Shown here: piece after piece, positions 43,443 to 56,100 of the stretch | Numbering within the stretch: the first letter of the stretch is position 1 | Layout: each line of letters starts with the position of its first letter | DNA from: Bryopsis sp. KO-2023 | Taxonomy: Eukaryota; Chlorophyta; Ulvophyceae; Bryopsidales; Bryopsidaceae | Assembly (NCBI GenBank): GCA_030272585.1 | Contig: BSYQ01000012.1 | Coordinates: 124,001 to 188,000, forward strand | Length of the DNA: 64,000 nt | Direction of reading: 5' to 3' | Notes under the pieces: model-generated | Databases searched by the model: none | Seen by the model: only the letters and a program-made list of their open reading frames with translations | Told to the model about the DNA's origin: nothing | Translations under genes and position numbers: made by a program

Positions 43443-45044
43443 GTTCGAGGAAGGGACTTCAGGAGCTGAGTGGTTGGCGGCGGTGGTGGCGGCGGCATGG
43501 GGGGGTGGATATGTGTTCTAAAGTGTATGTACTTGATAAGCTTGGTTTGTAGGCTTTGGTGATTTGGTATGAATTGGATTAGATGGGCCTGTGATTACTG
43601 GGAGATTCTGAATGAAGTTGACTGTTCTGCAGTACTTGATTGCGGAGGAGGAGGCGACGGTTGCTGGTGGTGGTGTGGCTCAACAGGATCGTGTGGACTA
43701 TTATTGAGTACAAAGAAAGTGGGTTAATCTGAGAGAGAAGACTATTCGTTTGACCAGGCATCAGGCTATATATCTTCAGATTTGTGTGGAAGTTTTCCAT
43801 TGTTGCGTGTATATATTGCTCCAGGGTAAGTTGCCTGGTTCCTGGATTTTGAGTTGAACCTGTGATGATCAAAAATAAATTTGAAACGGAGGGTTTAGCC
43901 AAGTCTTTTGTCCCATGAGGATCTGTCGTTTGGATCATCCTTAAATTGTTGGAGGAGTCTTAGTTGAGCAGCTCCCCAGTGACAAATGTAATAATTTTGC
44001 TGTTTGAAATTGTTTTCTGTGAGTATGTGGAGTCTCATAACCTGGTTGGACAGCCGAGTCCCCAGAAACCCGGCTTGTAGGAGTCAGCCATTCAACCCAC
44101 CATGCATGATGCGATGTTCAATTTATTTTGGAAAAAAAAGGAAAGTAAGTGTTTTTCACTTTGTTGTCCTTTTGATATTCTTGCATGCTCATTCTGGATG
44201 ATTCGGACCGGCCAGCTTCAGATCCTGTAATAATCAGATAATGTTCAGAAAAGCGTTCCTTGATTCGACAACCCTTCTATCTCGGCTCTAACAACCTCTA
44301 TGTCACACTCAGACAACAACTTCTGAAAAAACAGTTTCTTGCAAGGAACGCAGCATTTCCGTTTGATGTGTGTGTGCCGTTAATTTTGATTTTAATTTCA
44401 GACTTAGATATCACAAATCACAATCCAAAACTGCATGCAGTTGTGGATACCACAAGTATTCTGGATACCAGTGTTTTTTTAGAGAAAAGGAACAACACTT
44501 TTTTTCATTTTAACAGCGCGTGCTGGTGGACAAAAATTATGTGGCCAGCTCAGGAGAATTCGTTCTCGAGATGAATGGATTGAGCAGGCCTGTGAGAGTT
44601 CAGGTTCATACAGTTTTGTCTTGTCTGAATAGATTTCCATCTGTTTTGTTCAAATTGCCAAAACCGAGGAGCTGCAATTGTTCCTTCGGCTTTGTTGATT
44701 TGGATGTCACTGTGGGAAGCTGGACATCTTTTTAGGGAAATTGGGAACACCCCATGCAGCCTGGTCATTGTGCAAAAGAGTGATATGGGTGTGTCTTGTT
44801 GTGCCAGAATGATCTGTGGGATTTTAAACCCTTGCACGTCAAATTTCCCTCCAAAAGTTTTCGTGAACACCACAACGAAGGTTTCTGCAAAGAAAAAAAA
44901 TGGGAGGTGTTTTTTTTCTCCCTAATCTTCGCAATAATATTTTCATGTAATTGTAAAGATTTATTATTATTTCGATCCTGTTGTTTTGTTTGGGTCAATT
45001 CTGGATCAAAAAGAAGAAAAAGAAAGGCTGTTTACAGTAACTTT
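43443..45044 (+). other. Tail of array locus 3
   Basis: Third copy of the 1.6-kb tail. I read it as identical to 39615-41216 in all stretches compared, with the possible frame at 44102-44574. Confidence 0.7.
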
Positions 45045-45540
45045 GTCTGACACATCACAACGACTGAAACAGTAATCTCACTCTTTCTCACACTCTTTTG
45101 TTCCTCTCTGTCTGACTCTCTGATTTCCGAGAAAATTTGGGGAAAGGGGGGTTTCGACTAATAACCTTGTCCCCGACTTTTTAGCACCGTTAATCTTTCC
45201 GCCTCCGTTTAAAGTTCACGCTGGTATCTTGCTGCCACGTCCCACATGGTCACTCTTTTTTCCGTCACCCCTTTTCTGGCACTGACTCATCCAGAAACAC
45301 AACCGTCTGTCCCACCGTTTCACGGCAAGGGAATTCGTTTACGTCAACGACCGCGTCAGCCGTCGACCGGTTACCACAAGGCTCGAGTTTGAGGAGCACA
45401 CAAAAAGAAAGGTCCTCGTGAAAACTCCGATCGTCGCTCCGCATTTCGTTTCTGCATGTACGAAGGATGGACCTCTGGAGGAAAGAAAACAAGTGGGTGG
45501 GCTCCTGTTTGGTGACTTGTTTTTTTGTGTTGTGTTTCAG
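45045..45540 (+). other. Leader of array locus 4
   Basis: Identical by eye to the locus 3 leader, including the GTGGGT donor-like site. Confidence 0.55.
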
Positions 45541-46203
45541 GTTCGAGGAAGGGACCCCTGGAGCTCTGAAGGAAGAAAAACAAGTAAGTGGGGTTGGGTG
45601 GGCTGTTGTTTGGTGACTTGTGTGTGTTGTGTTTCAGGTTCGAGGAAGGGACCCCTGGAGCTCTGAAGGAAGAAAAACAAGTAAGTGGGGTTGGGTGGGC
45701 TGTTTTTTGGTTACTTGTTTTTTGTGTGTTGTGTTTCAGGTTCGAGGAAGGGACCCCTGGAGCTCTGAAGGAAGAAAAACAAGTAAGTGGGGTTGGGTAG
45801 GCTGTTGTTTGTTGACTTGTTTTTGTGTGTTTGTGTTTCAGGTTCGAGGAAGGGACCCATGGAGCTCTGAAGGAAGAAAAACAAGTAAGTGGGGTTGGGT
45901 GGGCTGTTGTTTGGTGACTTGTTTTCTGTGTGTTATGTTTCAGGTTCGAGGAAGGGACCCATGGAGCTCTGAAGGAAGAAAAACAAGTAAGTGGGGTTGG
46001 GCTGTTGTTTGTTGACTTGTTTTTGTGTGTTTGTGTTTCAGGTTCGAGGAAGGGACCCCTAGAGCTCTGAAGGAAGAAAAACAAGTAAGTGGGGTTGGGT
46101 GGGCTGTTGTTTGGTGACTTGTTTTTTTTGTGGTGTTTTTCAGGTTCAAGGAAAGGACCCCTGGAGACTGGAGGAAGGAAAACAAGTGAGTGGGGTGGGT
46201 GGG
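45541..46203 (+). repeat. Array 4: about 7 units, the last degenerate
   Basis: Units carry private changes (CCCATGG, CCCTAGA, a shortened intron near 46000) and the last one reads GTTCAAGGAAAGGACCCCTG then GAGACTGGAGG. It lacks the 1.6-kb tail. It ends in GTGAGTGGGG, followed by AATAAA at 46215. This is an eroded edge of the amplified block. Confidence 0.85.
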
Positions 46204-46895
46204 CTGGTGTTTGCAATAAACGGACTGAAACTGAAATCATATGCTTTCATTTCGGTATATGCTGTTTGAATTCTGGTGGCGTGTCCTGTGATCACAGGAG
46301 CTCATGAGCTATTTAGCTAGTGGAAGCTGCAACTTTGCTGAACCGTGTTTGCACTCAATTCACTATGGCCCCAAAGGTATTTGGTCAGCATAATCAATTG
46401 GCTCTTTGTTGAACCAGTGATATTTTTGTCGTTAGATTTGAAAAAGAAGACTGTTCCGTTGTGACCCCATCCGAACTTGTTAATCACAACACTCGCATTC
46501 CCAAACACAAAAAACAAACATGAATGAATACATGCAAAGATGCATCCTTAGACACTAAGACAAGCTTGGTCCGTGCACGTGATGGAATGTTGCAACAATG
46601 GTGAGGAACTGGTGGAAATCATTCTGTGCAGTTGCAGAGCCCATTGGGATCTGTGGGGTTTTGAAATCATTTAAATGAAAATTTGAAGGGTTGTGGAGTC
46701 GGAACGGTATCTTGACAGTCCTCCTCATATCCCATCCTGTTAGTACAAGAATTTTTTTTTCTTGACATGCAATCGAGGTCTGGGCTTCTGCGTCTGCGCA
46801 TGTTGTATTGATTGATTGAGAGCATGCTTATGCACAATTTGGGAAGAGACAGCGAAAATCATCAAAAAATATGTTACACTTCTGGAACTTTTTTT
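46204..46895. other. Intergenic stretch between the arrays and the LRR gene
   Basis: No coding region supported. It holds an AATAAA (plus strand, 46215) and probably the 3' UTR of the minus-strand LRR gene. Confidence 0.5.
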
Positions 46896-48359
46896 TTATC
46901 GCTGAAACAAATGGACTGCGAAAGCAATGCTCGCAACAAAAATGAGCAGCAATGTTCTCCACAGGGGCCTCATATTTTTCACCACAGATATGTTGGACCG
47001 ATCCCTGTTCGTAGGGTGCTCTCTTTCGTTCAGCAATATTGAACCGTCAACCACCTCTCTCTTGGTTTTTTTGCCTGTGCTGTCTGCTGCTTCACTTGAC
47101 TGCGTCCCGCTTGCTAAATCTGAATCCTGCGTCGGGTGCTTCCCATTTGCGGAAAGCCTCCACGCAGACGGATCCTCACCAAGGTCCTCTCCCTCAGTGC
47201 TGAGTCTTTCCTCAAAACTCCTGCCCAAGACAAACATTAGGTGAGAAGAAACTGGGAACAACACAACACTGATTGCATGGAAGAGCCCTCCCACCACTGG
47301 ACCACTATTGGTTGTGGAATACCTTCTTTGTCCCTGCGCAGTAATCAGATTTGTCGAGCTTGGTGGACCGCAATCCAAAGATGGCTCCATCAAGGCCGTA
47401 TGTTCACGCTGTTCGATGTGCTTCTGATCACGCGTGCGCTCCTTGTCTGCCCTCAAAATTTGAAGAACCCTCCTCGTCCTCATTTTAATGGTTCCCGTGC
47501 TTTCTGCTGGGTGCATTTTACAATTCGTCTCGTTATCAGGCATGGGGCCTGCCACCTCCCCATACCATATTTCCCACAAAGGTTTGCTCGACCCCGGGAG
47601 GGTGTGCATCATGGGGTTTCCAGACAGCCCAATCTTCTTCAAACCACCCAGAGCTCCCAGTTCCACGGGCAAAGAGTTCAAAAAGTTATCCCCCACTTGC
47701 AGCTCCACCAGAGCAGTCAGACTGCCCAACTCTTTTGGAAGCGCCCGGATCTGCGACAGGGCAATTGATTACTCAATCCTTTTGACATCGTGTTCCAAAC
47801 TAGTTTGGAGATTTTTTTTCAAATCCCTTATCCACCATTTATGCGTACCTGGTTCTTTTCCAGCTTCAATACTGTTAACGACCTCAAGCCTCCGATGCCT
47901 GCTGGTAGCATCCGCAGTTTATTCATCGATAACACAAGAACTCGAGCGCTCTCTTTGCCCAATATTTCCTCTGGTACATGTTCTAGGTCCCATTTCTTTG
48001 CCTTGATCGTATAATCTCCCAGCAAATCCTGCACATACACAGAAGATGAGGGTTTCTTGTGAATCTCAAGCATCGATGAAAATTTGTGACGTCTTTGGGG
48101 GCTGAATGCGCTGTGATGGACTATGGTGGCAATGCTCAATGAAATCAAACATTGGTACTGAACCCAATAAATGATAATGTGCTGGGGGTGTTCATAACGG
48201 TTAGCAGCATGTGTGTGTGGGAAAGCTATCTGGACTCGACCGAGCACGCACTGCACGGAATTCGTCACGCCTCAGCTTTGGCTGTATTATTGCCTCGGGA
48301 TCTGCTTGTTCTACTGTCTCTTTTTCCCTGGTCAATGGCTGCGTTTCGCCCCTTGACAT
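46896..48359 (-). CDS. Leucine-rich-repeat protein with C-terminal membrane anchor
   Basis: Three exons fit in phase: 48359-48252 (ATG, donor GTGCGT), 48028-47849 (donor GTACGC) and 47750-46896, giving about 380 residues. Residues 55-130 hold three to four LRRs (ARVLVLSMNKLRMLP, LTVLKLEKNQ, LVELQVGDNFLNSLP, LKKIGLSGNP). A polar, charged region follows, with a moderately hydrophobic stretch (VVGGLFHAISVVLFPVSSH). The C-terminus is a single membrane span (LWRTLLLIFVASIAFAVHL) with only four residues after it, a tail-anchored arrangement that would leave the LRRs in the cytosol. It is reminiscent of LRRC59-type ER proteins, by inference only. The exon 1 choice is the weakest part. Confidence 0.75.
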
Positions 48360-50185
48360 TGTAACTGTGGCAGCGAAACATACCAGTCAGAACAGCACCG
48401 AACGACAGGTGTGTTGGCAACTTTCAAAAAAATCAGGAAAAGCGTGCCTTGCATTTCTGAAGAGCGTTCCATGACGGTGCGAATGAAAATATACAAAACA
48501 CTCTTCGCCTATCGCACCCCCGTCGCTCCGCAATTGCTTGACACACAAGAAAAACTGTTGTTGGCTGTTTCTGACGTGGGCTTCTTCGCTGAACTCGTGA
48601 GTGCACAGTTGGAATTTAATGATATCGATCAATCTTTCCAGCATTTTCGATCAGGCAGGGGATAGAAAAAGATTTCGTCTGGCTTTATCACTTCGTTTTC
48701 ATCGACTCTTGAAGAACCATAGAGGAGGCTCAGCAAAACAGCTGATGGAAACAATGTTTGCTTGAAAACTGTATTTGCTTAAAACACAACATAATATAGA
48801 CACACAATGTGAATCCACATTTGACGGTGGGTGGATTCAATCACCGGGTGGCTGTCGATTTGGGGGTGGTTGGTGCATGATTTTGAGGTGTGTGTTGGTT
48901 GGCTGGTTGTGGGGTGTTTGGTTGTGATGGTGGCTGCCGATTGTGGTTATGGCCATAACCATACCATGGTTGGCAATCATCTCCTGGAAATATGGGGCAC
49001 TTTTACCACTCTCTGGCGATTCTTAAGATTTTTTTAAGGCAGAACTCCAATTTTCTTCAGTTCCAATGAAAAAAGGCTTTTCAAGTACAACGCCAAGAAA
49101 ATAACTTCTTGTTTTCGGGGCTGTATGTTCCTTGTAAGTTCAGGAATTGTCGTATCAAAAAAAAAAGTGGTTGCGGGGGTAAACAGAACGAACAATTGTC
49201 GAGCAGAACTTCGAGGCAAAAAACTGTCTCTTGCACTGGTCGCCCTTCTCAAATACCCTGCGGCAGAGTTCCCTCTTCGATTTACAACCACAAAGTCACA
49301 AGTCTCTCTTACCACAGACTCAGTTTACTCATATCTTCTGGCCCAGCCGCAAACCGGGCAGGAATTATGCATGCATGAATTATATATATAATTATTATAT
49401 ATACCAAAAAGAATTCGACCAATTCTAAGAAAATCAATCCCCAAGTATATCCCCCTCCATGTTAAAAAAGCACAAGCATAGGTTGGGGAGCATTTTCATA
49501 TTTGGCCAGTATTTGGTCAGGCAGACAACAGCTGTGTTCTCTCTTCCTTTCACTTGTATGTGTTCAGCATCAAGAAGGCTGCTGAGGATTTGATTTACCA
49601 ATTGATAAACAATTATGTTTTCAGCTCACAAAACTGTTGACTAATCATTATCAATACTTGCCACTCCCCACCCCCTGTTTGTCCGATACACCGATAAGCA
49701 AAACGCATTAAAAAAAAAAAAGAAATAAAGCAATACAATTTTCCAGAGTCATTTGTGATTGAAAATAGGCTCTCAGCAAAATAAAATATAAAACACGAAA
49801 ACTAATATAAGAAAAGCATAAAAAAGATCCTGTTTTAAAAAACCGAATAAAAAGAAAAAGCTATCGAGTTCTGAACATATAAATGATCATATATTTCTTC
49901 TTGAAAGTCATTTTGTTGTTTTCTTCACCAAAAAAAAGTAACCTCCAGAAATCGATCGTCATATTTTCTTTCAACCAAAATATAAGAAAACGTAATCTTG
50001 GCTAATTTACACATGGTCAAAAATTTCCCTCTCTCTCTCTCTCTTTGTGTTTCTCTGGTTTTTTTTCAAAGCTAAATGGCCTCCACACTCCAAACATATA
50101 TATTTCTTAATTTAAAAAGCCATAAAACCAAATCTTCCAAGATGTCCCTCATTCATTGAAAAAAACCCTGTCGGTTGCTCCTCTC
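48360..50185. other. Intergenic region between the LRR and ankyrin genes
   Basis: No supported gene. A perfect 18-bp palindrome (TGGTTATGGCCATAACCA) lies at 48944-48961. From 49380 to 50100 the DNA is AT-rich with poly-A/T runs and a CT microsatellite (about 50028-50045). It should include the promoter of the LRR gene and the 3' UTR of the ankyrin gene. Confidence 0.5.
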
Positions 50186-53100
50186 TCAGTTTCCGCCAAT
50201 TCCAGCCGTCCTGTTCAACGTTTTCTTGGTGTTATCCTTTTGAATGATCGTCACATCATTGTTGCTGTTGACCAGAACATCCGAAGTGTCGTTCGGGTTG
50301 TGGCCAAAAACCCCCATTTGGTAGGTTTGGTTCGAGGCCTCCTCCGTCGCTTGCAACATGCTGGCTTGAACGTCTTCGAATCTCGGACGGTTGCGTTTCA
50401 ACGAAGGGTTGGCATTCCTGATTACATCCATCCTCAATTTTTGTAATCCATGCTAGAATTCAACGAAAAGATCAGAGCCAGAAGGCCATTTTTCTTTTTT
50501 TTTTCCAAAAATGTGGAAAAAGGGTGGCGAATCTTTTTACCTGACGGCGAGGTAGGTCTGCAAATCCCATTGACCACCACTTTCTTCCTTCAGCGTCGAC
50601 TGCCTGGTCGCTCGACTCGGACGCGTGCTCTCCTTTCGATTATCGCAAACCATGTTCACGCTAATATCCAGCGGCGTCAAACCCACGTGATCCTCGGAAG
50701 CGGCGGCCTTGGCGACCTCTTCCTTGATCACATCTTGTTCGTTGTCGCCCGAATCCAGCTTCACCCTCTTCTGGTCCCCTTGCAACAGCGCTTCCACGAC
50801 CTTCAGATTCTGTTTGGAATGCGGACGCCTCGTCGCGATGTGCAAAGCCGTTCTGCCCCCCTTCGCTTGCCAAGGGAAAGCGCCCTTCGGAAGTAACGTC
50901 CCGAGAAGCGACACCATCTTCGCGTTGCCGATGCTGGCAGCGATCATCAACGGCGTGATCTTGTTGTCGCCCATGCGCTCGCCAGCGAAGTCGGTTTGCA
51001 CCTCCGGGGTGAGGCGGGGGTGCTTCAGCAGAGTTTCGACGGTCTCCATGGCGGACTTGTGGTTTTGGCAAGCGACAGCGAAGGCGAGGATGTTCCATCC
51101 GCGATCGGATCGGCCGTCAGGGATGGTGAAATCCGCCCCATAGTCGAGGAGCAGTTTCAAAGCTTCCGATTGTCCACAGAATGCTGCCGCCTGCGTTGGT
51201 AAGGATGCATCGTGAAAATGCAATGCGACTTTTTCATCATAAAAGCAGTTTTGTTGTTTTTGTTTTATTGTTTTTGTTTTTGGTCGGAAATTTCTGAGCG
51301 TACCTGAAGAGGGGATGTTCCACTGGAATTGCGGTAGCGATGATAGAATGCCGCTTTTTTCGATACTGTCACAATCCTTGGTCTGTTCACAATCACCTGT
51401 TGGCCAAAAGTAGTTCAGTTACTGTCCTAACAAATTGCTACAATTTACTTTTGTGTTTATTTTGTGGGTTTTCTTTCACAAGAAAGTGAAAACATATCTT
51501 TTTACCTCGCACGGTTTTCAAAAAAGAGTTGTATTGAATTGCTGAATTTTCTTGTTGGAAAAGTTCCGAATCATCAAAAAGATGCGTGATCCTCCACACC
51601 AAAAACTTTTCTTCAACACCGAAGGGTGTGGGTTTTTTTAATTACCTTCGCCATCTCCTCCACGTTCAATTTCTTGGTTTGCTCCAGAATGAACCTCAGC
51701 ATATCGACCGTGTGGCACCCGATCGCATGGTGAAAAACGGTCTTCATGGAATCATCCTCCATACCCAGGTGTCCGCAGCAATAAGCCGACAACGCCCCCT
51801 CCAAGGAACCTTGATCGCTCACCCCAGTGTAGTCCTTTTCCATGAAAAGTTTGCCCAGTCGTTCCGCCATTCTGGCCGATCGACTCTTTTCGGTGGATTC
51901 CAGAAAGATTTTGAAAGCTTTCTTGGCAGACCCTGCCAGAATCCATCCGGTGATGTTTTTGGCTTGACAGATGGTGGCGGTGTGGAGCATCGTGGTCACT
52001 CTCAATGGCTTCGAAACGTCTGGAAATTCAGCCAAAAAAAGAGAAGACAGTGGTGATTGGAACCACACACACATAAAGAAAAAAAGAAATAAGAAATAAA
52101 AGAAAGCTTTGAGAAAAAGAAACAATCGCAAACAATGAAGGAAAAGAACGAAAATTCAAAACTGGAGAGTTTTTTGCCGAAAAAAATACATTAAAACATT
52201 TCCTAATCCAGTTTTGATTTATTTCTTTTCCACGAATTCACTTGAAATTTTCACCAGTATTTTTTTTACTGTTACATTTTTATTTTATTTTTTTTGGGGG
52301 AAAACGAGGGGGCAACTACTGGCACTATATATATAATAACCCCTGGGTGTCCCCGATCACCGACATGCGTATCACACCTTCGAAATCGGCACCTGCCTCC
52401 TCCACCTCTTCATCCCCATCCACTTCCATGAGCGCCACCGCCATTTCACAAACATCAGTGCCGCCGTACTTCACGTATTTTGGCTTGGTCTTCTTCTTCT
52501 TCGGCTTGAGGTTTGCCAGGTCATTGGCGAATTGCAACCCACACCCAGTACGCTCTATCAGCCTTTCGAGGAGGAGGGGGTCGTCCAGCAAGTAGACGAT
52601 GTGGGTGCCTCCGTAGCTGGGGGCGATGGCAGCCACCAATTCGCAAGCCAATTTGGTGCAGTCCTTTTTGCCTGCCTCCGCCTTTTCCACTTCGTCTTTT
52701 TCCTCATCATCTTCCCCCTCCTTGGGCTGAGGATCAAATCGCCGAATTGTGAAAAAAAATAGTATGGAAACTGCTGCATTTTTTTATTTTTATTTTTTTG
52801 GGGGGGGCTATCCTTATTAACAAATGCAGCTTCGGAGTTTGTAATATACCACTTCCGAATTTTAAAAACTATTTTCTGGCTTCATCGGTCGAGCCCTTGT
52901 GTTTGGGAAACCTCAAAATCAAAACGATGGGTCTCCGTTTGAATCAACAAGGGCATCGATCCATTAAACCCTTAAAATAAAGCGACCAGTTGAAAAAAAA
53001 AGGAGGCAGGATTTATATTCTCTCCCATAATATTTCGAAGGTGCGATGGAAAAAGAAAGAAAGAGGGTGGGGAAGAGCAACTCACCGATTCTGGTGATTT

Positions 53101-56100
53101 TGTGGCTTCCTCTGCTGCACCAGCAGCTGCCGGGGGGTTGTCTTCGTCTTCCTCCATCTTGTCCTCTTCTGCGGCCTCTTTGGCTTTTGCTCTGGCCTTG
53201 GCCTCGTCCTTCCATTGGCCATCCCAACTCTCGCAAGCGTTCAGCAACATCTCCACGATGTCCATTCGTTTCATCATCAAAGCCAGCATCAATGGCGAAA
53301 CCATGCGGAATCCCTACCCAAGAAAATATGTGTTTCATATTTTTTTTCCATCAACCTTATTAATGCAATAGATATTTTTATTTCTTTATTTTTACGACTC
53401 TTTACCTGGGTTTCTGTGCGGTTGTAGTACCAGCTGGTTTCGAGATGAAGGTTGTACTTTTCCTTCAGAGTTTTCATGGCCTCTTGGCTAGAGGCTTGGC
53501 GAACCTTCCACAGGAGTCGAATTATCGTTTTGATATCGTACCTGTCGCAAGGCAGCCAATGATGACAATCTAATCATTAAAAAAAAAAAAAAAAACTCTT
53601 TTCTTCTGGCGGTATGAGTGCAGATTTTTGGTTTATTCTTTTCATTTATTATTATTATTATTTTTTTGGGGGGGGGGCGGTAAAATAAAAATAAAAAAAA
53701 TTATATATATAATTTTAATTAATTTTTTTAAATAATTTCTCTACAGGTTTTGTTTTTAATGAGACTATTAAAAAAATAATTTCCTTTCGATTTTTTCCCC
53801 TTCGAAACTCCACTTCCGTTGTTTTATCATGTTTGTGGTATACCTCCATTCATCGTCCAATTGGGCCTCCACAATATCAGCAGGCACATAGCTCGAGTGA
53901 GCCAACAGGTCCTCAGGGGAGGTGTGGCAAATGTAAGTTTTCTCGGTACCTGCATCGACGCAAAACCCAAAATAAATTAAAAAACAAAAACAAAAAGGCA
54001 TTTCAACTTTTGATTGATCGAAGGAGTTCGTTCAGGCTGATTATAATATTTATATCACTATCATTACACACATGTATGTATGTTTTAGTTCCCCCCCCCC
54101 CAACTTATTCGAAAACGGACCAACATCTGCACTGACTCCAGCTTCTGCAGCAGCTGCTTGTTCAGCAGCCATCAGAGCTTCGTTCTCCATTTCCTGCATC
54201 TCTTGCAGCAGGGCATCCTACCACATAAACACAATAATTTTTTCAAAAAAAGAAAAAAATACCACAGATTTTTCCAAAAATTATTCAACGCTGTGCACAA
54301 CCCCCCCCAACACAAGGGTTTTCTTTCTGAGTTCCTCCAAAAAGAAACAACAAAATTCAACAGAAAACACAAACCGAAGCAATGGGGAAAAAAAAACTAC
54401 TATATTTGTTATATAAAAAATTGTGTGTGCACAACGCTGACCTCCATATCTGAGTCAGGCTCCTCCGAGTCATTATCATCGTCGCTCCCCATCTCATCCA
54501 CCATCAGCTCCACAGCAAAATTGTTCAATCGGTTGTCGATCGGCTGCCCTCCCCCTTTCTTCTTCCCTTTCTTTTGGGGCTTTGGGGGAGTGTACTGAAG
54601 CGCAGCGATCTCTATGATCCGATATGCCAAATCCACATGGCCCCTCATCAAAGCAACCGTCAGTGGGGTCTGGAAATACAAGTTCTGAGAGCAAATCAGC
54701 AGCCGTTCCTCCGGTGCAGCCTCGATGGTCATTCTTTCCACATGGGCTCGGTCGCCGTTCCAGACGGCCTCGAACAGTGCATGATACAGCGGCTGCTTGG
54801 AAGCTTCCAACAGCATCCCCCCTGGGTCCCGTTGACCGAAGCTTCTGAAATAAGACAACCCCCTTCTGCCCTCTTTCCTTCCTGGAAGTTGCACGTATCT
54901 GCAGGGAAAAAAAAAAATCTTCAGTTTTGGGGTTCTGTGCTTACTTTTCAAGGAGAGGAGCTGCTCCTCCCAAAATAGAAAACCTTCTTGCAAAACCTTT
55001 GGTTGGGGGGTAAAAAAATGCATCATCCCTCACGTCGAAATGATAATTTCTGGCTTCAGTTTTTCCGGCACCAACGTCTGGGGCACCCTCTTTCTCCTCC
55101 TCAGCCCCTCCTCATCATCATCACTGGAATCCCTTTGATCGGGCAATCGCTTCAGCTCTTGGTAGGTCAGACCCCCTGCATCCTTCAGAATTTTCAACAG
55201 ATCCTGGTACGCCTTCCTCTGCTTCTCCCTGCTTTCCCCGTTGGCCTGCTGCACGTTCATCATGAGGGCTTCTGCATCCAATTCCAGAGCCCTGGCTTCC
55301 AACGAGGGGCGAACGTAGGAGTTTTCCGGAATTTTGTTGCTGTTGAGGAGCTCTCGGACCTTGGATTGGGATTTGAAGGTGGCTGGGAGCCCCGTTTCAC
55401 TGGAAATCACGAAGCCATCCATCACGGAGGAAGAACCCGTCGATTGGGGGAATCGTTCGTATTGTTTCCTGGAGGAAAAGAAAAGGGGGAAATAAAAGCA
55501 GAGCATGTTGTAAGCCCATTTTGTCTGTTATTTTGTGGAGTATGCTTCTAACATGGCCTCAAACAAGCCCCCCCTCCCCCTCTCTCCCCCTTGTCTTACG
55601 GATGTAAAGCAAAATATTTCCCATTCCCTTCCCCCCCCCAAAAAAAAAAATAAAAAAAATAAAAACGTTTCAAAAAATACAATTTTTTAGTGATGCTTGG
55701 AGGACAGACTCTTACAGGAACTCAATCTTGGCCTTCTTTTCGGCTTCCTCCATATCGTCCAGTGATTTCAACAGCCCAGAAACGAAATCCACCATCGTTA
55801 CGGTTTCGTCCCCATTCACCCAGTTCACTTTGGCCCCATGAGCAATCAAAATCTTCACGATGCCAAAAGGGTCTTTCCATTTCGCTTTCTTGGGGGACGA
55901 TCGTCCTCCCTGATATATAAAAACACACCCACAGCAAAAAATATGAGCATAAAATATATATATATATATATTTATTTTTTTTATTATTATTTTTTTCTGG
56001 AATTCGCGTTGTCCTCGACCCCTCTTCTTTCTGACACCTTGGATATCTTTTCATTACAAAATACAGGTTTGAAAACTGTTTGATATTTTAATTAAAAAAA

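Noticed and set aside
20513-46203. CRISPR-like array
   Set aside because: There are no unique spacers. The whole unit repeats, and the DNA is eukaryotic with splice-like signals.
48387-48644. 85-residue minus-strand frame upstream of the LRR gene
   Set aside because: It does not join in phase with good splice sites to the LRR exons, and the ATG at 48359 explains the gene better.
52325-52378. Extending ankyrin exon 18 to the GG/GTTATT site
   Set aside because: That donor gives the wrong phase for the next exon; the GTGTGA donor after 52378 keeps the frame.
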